This document shows, in pieces, positions 4,813 through 7,015 of a stretch of 7,015 nucleotides of DNA. Every line of letters starts with the position of its first letter. The stretch's first letter is position 1. This stretch comes from Bacillota bacterium. GTDB taxonomy: Bacteria; Bacillota; Clostridia; Oscillospirales; Acutalibacteraceae. Under the pieces are notes generated by a model. The model had not been told where the DNA came from, ran no database searches, and saw nothing but the letters and a program-made list of their open reading frames with translations. Where the stretch lies: the NCBI GenBank assembly GCA_023397245.1, contig JAEWUH010000249.1, positions 1 through 7,015 of the forward strand, read 5' to 3'. The translations under genes and the position numbers were made by a program.

Positions 4813-5541
4813 ATGCCGATTAAAATTGCCATTTGCGACGATATAGCGGAGGATATTGAGCAGCTGTCAGCCGCTCTTTGTGCATACGACTCTTCTTTTG
4901 AGATTATTACTTATACAAGCGGAGAAACTCTGATTTCCGAGTTCCTCGATTCGAATCCCACCGTCGATATTCTTTTCCTGGACATCTTTATGCCGGGAAT
5001 AGACGGCTTGGCGACGGCGCAAAAAATACGCGCCCAGAGAAAGGATATTAAAATCATTTTCATTTCGTCAAGCAAGGAATATTACCCGCAGGCGTATGAG
5101 GTGTTTGCCTTCAATTATATCTTAAAGCCGCTCGACAGAGAAAGATTGTACTGCGTACTGGATTGTGCAATTAATGAGATCGGGAGGGAATGCCGCCATA
5201 AAATCCGGTTCAGCTACAAATCGACCGTGTACAGCGTGGATTGCCGTGATATTCTGTATATAGAAAGCCGGGACAAGCTCATACTGTTTCATCTGGCAGG
5301 CAAAAACACCTTACAGTGTTATGGAAAACTGGATGAATTTATACAAGAGCTGCAGGAACAGTCCTTTATCCGCTGTCATCAGAGCTTTATCGTAAATACT
5401 TCTTACATTACCGAAATGGGAGAAAATAACTTTCGCGTAGGGCAAATAATGATCGGTATTTCCAAAAAGTATTTAAAGTCTGCAAAAGACCGGTATTATG
5501 CCTACTTGTTCTCCCAAATGGGCAGGGGGCAGGTGCGATGA
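4813..5541 (+). CDS. LytTR-family response regulator
   Basis: This 242-residue cytoplasmic regulator should be phosphorylated by the kinase encoded next to it and then bind DNA. Residues 3-122 are a receiver domain: the acidic pair Asp9-Asp10 in ICDD, the phosphoacceptor Asp57 in ILFLDIFMPGIDG, Ser85 in FISSS, and Lys105 in LKPL. Residues about 130-232 are a LytTR DNA-binding domain, recognised by DILYIESRDK (145-154), FIRCHQSFIVNTSYI (185-199) and ISKKYLKSAKDRY (216-228). LytTR proteins bind short direct repeats and often control surface, toxin or peptide genes. The start has AGAGG (4801-4805) seven bases upstream. Its stop overlaps the start of the kinase gene (ATGA), which indicates translational coupling. 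Neighbouring targets could include the lipoprotein gene, but this is inference. Confidence 0.95.
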   Translation: MPIKIAICDDIAEDIEQLSAALCAYDSSFEIITYTSGETLISEFLDSNPTVDILFLDIFMPGIDGLATAQKIRAQRKDIKIIFISSSKEYYPQAYEVFAFNYILKPLDRERLYCVLDCAINEIGRECRHKIRFSYKSTVYSVDCRDILYIESRDKLILFHLAGKNTLQCYGKLDEFIQELQEQSFIRCHQSFIVNTSYITEMGENNFRVGQIMIGISKKYLKSAKDRYYAYLFSQMGRGQVR

Positions 5542-7015
5542 AGGAATCAAAGAGTACAAAGGCATATCTGATTTCCGGGCTGCTCTTCGTTATTCTGTTT
5601 ACCCATCTGCCGGTTGTATACACCTTGTTTTACCACAGCCTGACCGGCGCACCTACAGCGGAAGCCGGAAGCATCGACAGTACGCTGCATTCTCCCTCCC
5701 AGACAATCGTTTTGGACGGAAAGTGGGAGTTTTATTGGAACCGCCTGATTGTGTCCGAGCCGCAGCAGAGTGACAAGCCTGATTTTCTCATCCGGGTGCC
5801 GGACTATTGGTCGAAGTACAAAATGAATGGGAATTGGCTGCCCCCGGGCGGGTTTGCAAGTTATCGGCTCACGCTGCGCGGGCTTGCATATTCCCGCCCT
5901 GTTACCGTCTACATACCGGACTTCGGCGGTGCGTACCGCGTATTCATCGACGGCGTATTAGCTTCGGAAAGCGGCACGGTGTCCAGGGAAACCGGCAAAA
6001 TATATACGACTCCTCAGGCCAGGCTCTACCCTATGGCGCTGTCTTCGGGCAAAGCGCATGAAGTGATCATCGAGGTGGCAAGCACGCGGTTTTCCGGCCT
6101 GTATATGGCTCCTGTTTTAAAGGATTACGACCGCGCCGTACAGAAAAGCAGCAGCAGAGACGCCATCCGGCTTATTCTGTTTGGAACCGTGCTGTCCTCA
6201 CTTATCCTCCTGATCGTCCTGTACGGGCTGTCCTTTCGAAAAAACATACGCTCCGCGTGGTTTCCCGCCATGGGTTTTTTCGTACTTCTGCGCATCATGC
6301 TGACAACGGAATTCTACAGCTTCTGGCAAAAGACGGTGTTTTTCAATCTTTCCTATGAAGCCGTCAACGAGCTGATGTTTTTTGTGACCTTCGTGCTTAA
6401 ATTTCTGCTGATTTTTCTGGTTCAGGAGCAATTCGGGATTCCTTTTTCCCGGAAGGAAAAGGGCTTCTTTTTTCTGTATTATACCGCAATATATCTTGCC
6501 TATCTTTTCATTCCGCACGGGATATACAACCGGTACCTGACCGTCCTGCTGCCCGTCTCCACCTTTGCTCTGGAGAGTTACTCCTTCCTTAAGGTCTACT
6601 TCGGACGGCATCACCTGAAAAAGTACGGCCTGCTGATTTATGGGAGCGTTATTCTTGCCGTTTCCGGGCTGATCATCGACTGCTATTATATCAACGGCAA
6701 TATTTACCCGGATATGTCGCTGACGCTGCTGATTCTGTTTTCGGCATACCTGGTCATCCTCAGTGTGGTTTACGCCCTGCGTACTGCGGACCTGTACAAT
6801 GATTTTTCCGTATCTTCTTCCCGGCTTGCACTGGCGAGAAGCCAAATCGCTATGCAGAAACAATACTATGACGCCCTGAGCGGACAGATGAACGAGATTC
6901 GAGGAATCAGGCACGACCTCCGCCATTTTACCGGCGTGATCAGAAGACTGGCCGAAGAGGGACGCATGGAGGAACTGAATCGCTTTTTGAATGAATACGC
7001 GGAAGAGACCGAAAC
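5538..7015 (+). CDS. 7TM sensor histidine kinase, partial at the right edge
   Basis: The frame is open for 492 codons from an ATG overlapping the regulator's stop codon (ATGA), preceded by AGGGGG. Residues 9-32 form a signal anchor. Residues about 40-205 are extracellular and beta-rich (DGKWEFYWN at 60-68, RVPDYW, ASYRLTL, DFGGAYRVFIDG), like the galactose-binding-type sensing domains attached to 7TMR-DISM receptors. Residues about 210-415 hold several membrane helices, consistent with the seven-helix DISM core. A helical linker (about 425-450) leads to the dimerisation/phosphoacceptor helix with His459 in GIRHDLRHF, a motif of the GHKL kinases that pair with LytTR regulators. The ATP-binding domain would lie past 7015 and is not seen. 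The signal is unknown; a carbohydrate or wall-derived ligand is plausible from the domain type. Base composition is more GC-rich than in the element to the left. Confidence 0.92.
   Translation, partial: MKESKSTKAYLISGLLFVILFTHLPVVYTLFYHSLTGAPTAEAGSIDSTLHSPSQTIVLDGKWEFYWNRLIVSEPQQSDKPDFLIRVPDYWSKYKMNGNWLPPGGFASYRLTLRGLAYSRPVTVYIPDFGGAYRVFIDGVLASESGTVSRETGKIYTTPQARLYPMALSSGKAHEVIIEVASTRFSGLYMAPVLKDYDRAVQKSSSRDAIRLILFGTVLSSLILLIVLYGLSFRKNIRSAWFPAMGFFVLLRIMLTTEFYSFWQKTVFFNLSYEAVNELMFFVTFVLKFLLIFLVQEQFGIPFSRKEKGFFFLYYTAIYLAYLFIPHGIYNRYLTVLLPVSTFALESYSFLKVYFGRHHLKKYGLLIYGSVILAVSGLIIDCYYINGNIYPDMSLTLLILFSAYLVILSVVYALRTADLYNDFSVSSSRLALARSQIAMQKQYYDALSGQMNEIRGIRHDLRHFTGVIRRLAEEGRMEELNRFLNEYAEETE

Noticed and set aside
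6198..6926. 242-residue minus-strand ORF
   Set aside because: It lies wholly antisense to the histidine kinase frame, which has clear membrane helices and the RHDLRH motif; the minus protein shows no recognisable domain and is a shadow of codon bias.
1..7015. CRISPR array or toxin-antitoxin module
   Set aside because: No regularly spaced repeats of suitable length and no pair of small overlapping genes of known type were seen.

Overview
The window looks like the right-hand end of an integrative (probably conjugative) element inserted into the 3' half of a tRNA-Val(GAC) gene, followed by bacterial chromosome. The organism is most likely a Firmicute of the class Clostridia. Signs of this are strong GGAGG-type ribosome binding sites, AT-rich intergenic DNA, TTGACA/TATAAT-type promoters, small secreted and Ser/Thr/Lys-rich proteins of the kind carried by clostridial elements, and a LytTR two-component system. 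Placement near Oscillospiraceae is only a guess from family resemblance.

Region 1 (1-1974, minus strand) holds element cargo: the N-terminus of a secreted Gly-rich protein running off the left edge, a single-pass membrane protein resembling the DUF6550 family, and a 366-residue acidic protein that I do not recognise. An excellent promoter inside a broken palindrome (845-872) drives the two left genes. An intrinsic terminator reading on the minus strand (1997-2026) lies just upstream of the unknown gene.

Region 2 (2042-3140) holds a complete tyrosine recombinase transcribed rightwards toward the junction, with a 10-bp palindrome near its expected transcription start. Seven bases after its stop codon begins a perfect-geometry 3' half of tRNA-Val(GAC), from anticodon loop to CCA, with a strong terminator behind it. 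I read this as attR. The intact tRNA should lie beyond the left edge of the window, at the other end of the element.

Region 3 (3181-3616) is non-coding. It has a second, diverged copy of the tRNA 3' end plus terminator (3284-3345). This copy starts exactly at the T-loop rather than at the anticodon loop, as if an earlier element with a different crossover point had used the same tRNA and decayed. A near-consensus promoter (3423-3451) and a possible 10-residue leader ORF follow.

Region 4 (3617-7015, plus strand) appears to be a chromosomal signalling locus: a lipoprotein carrying the GX2H motifs of the TIKI/TraB/ChaN/EreA superfamily, a LytTR response regulator, and a 7TM sensor histidine kinase that starts on an ATGA overlap and is cut by the window edge. 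The regulator and kinase form a cognate pair. The lipoprotein may be a partner or target at the cell surface, but that is inference from gene order only.
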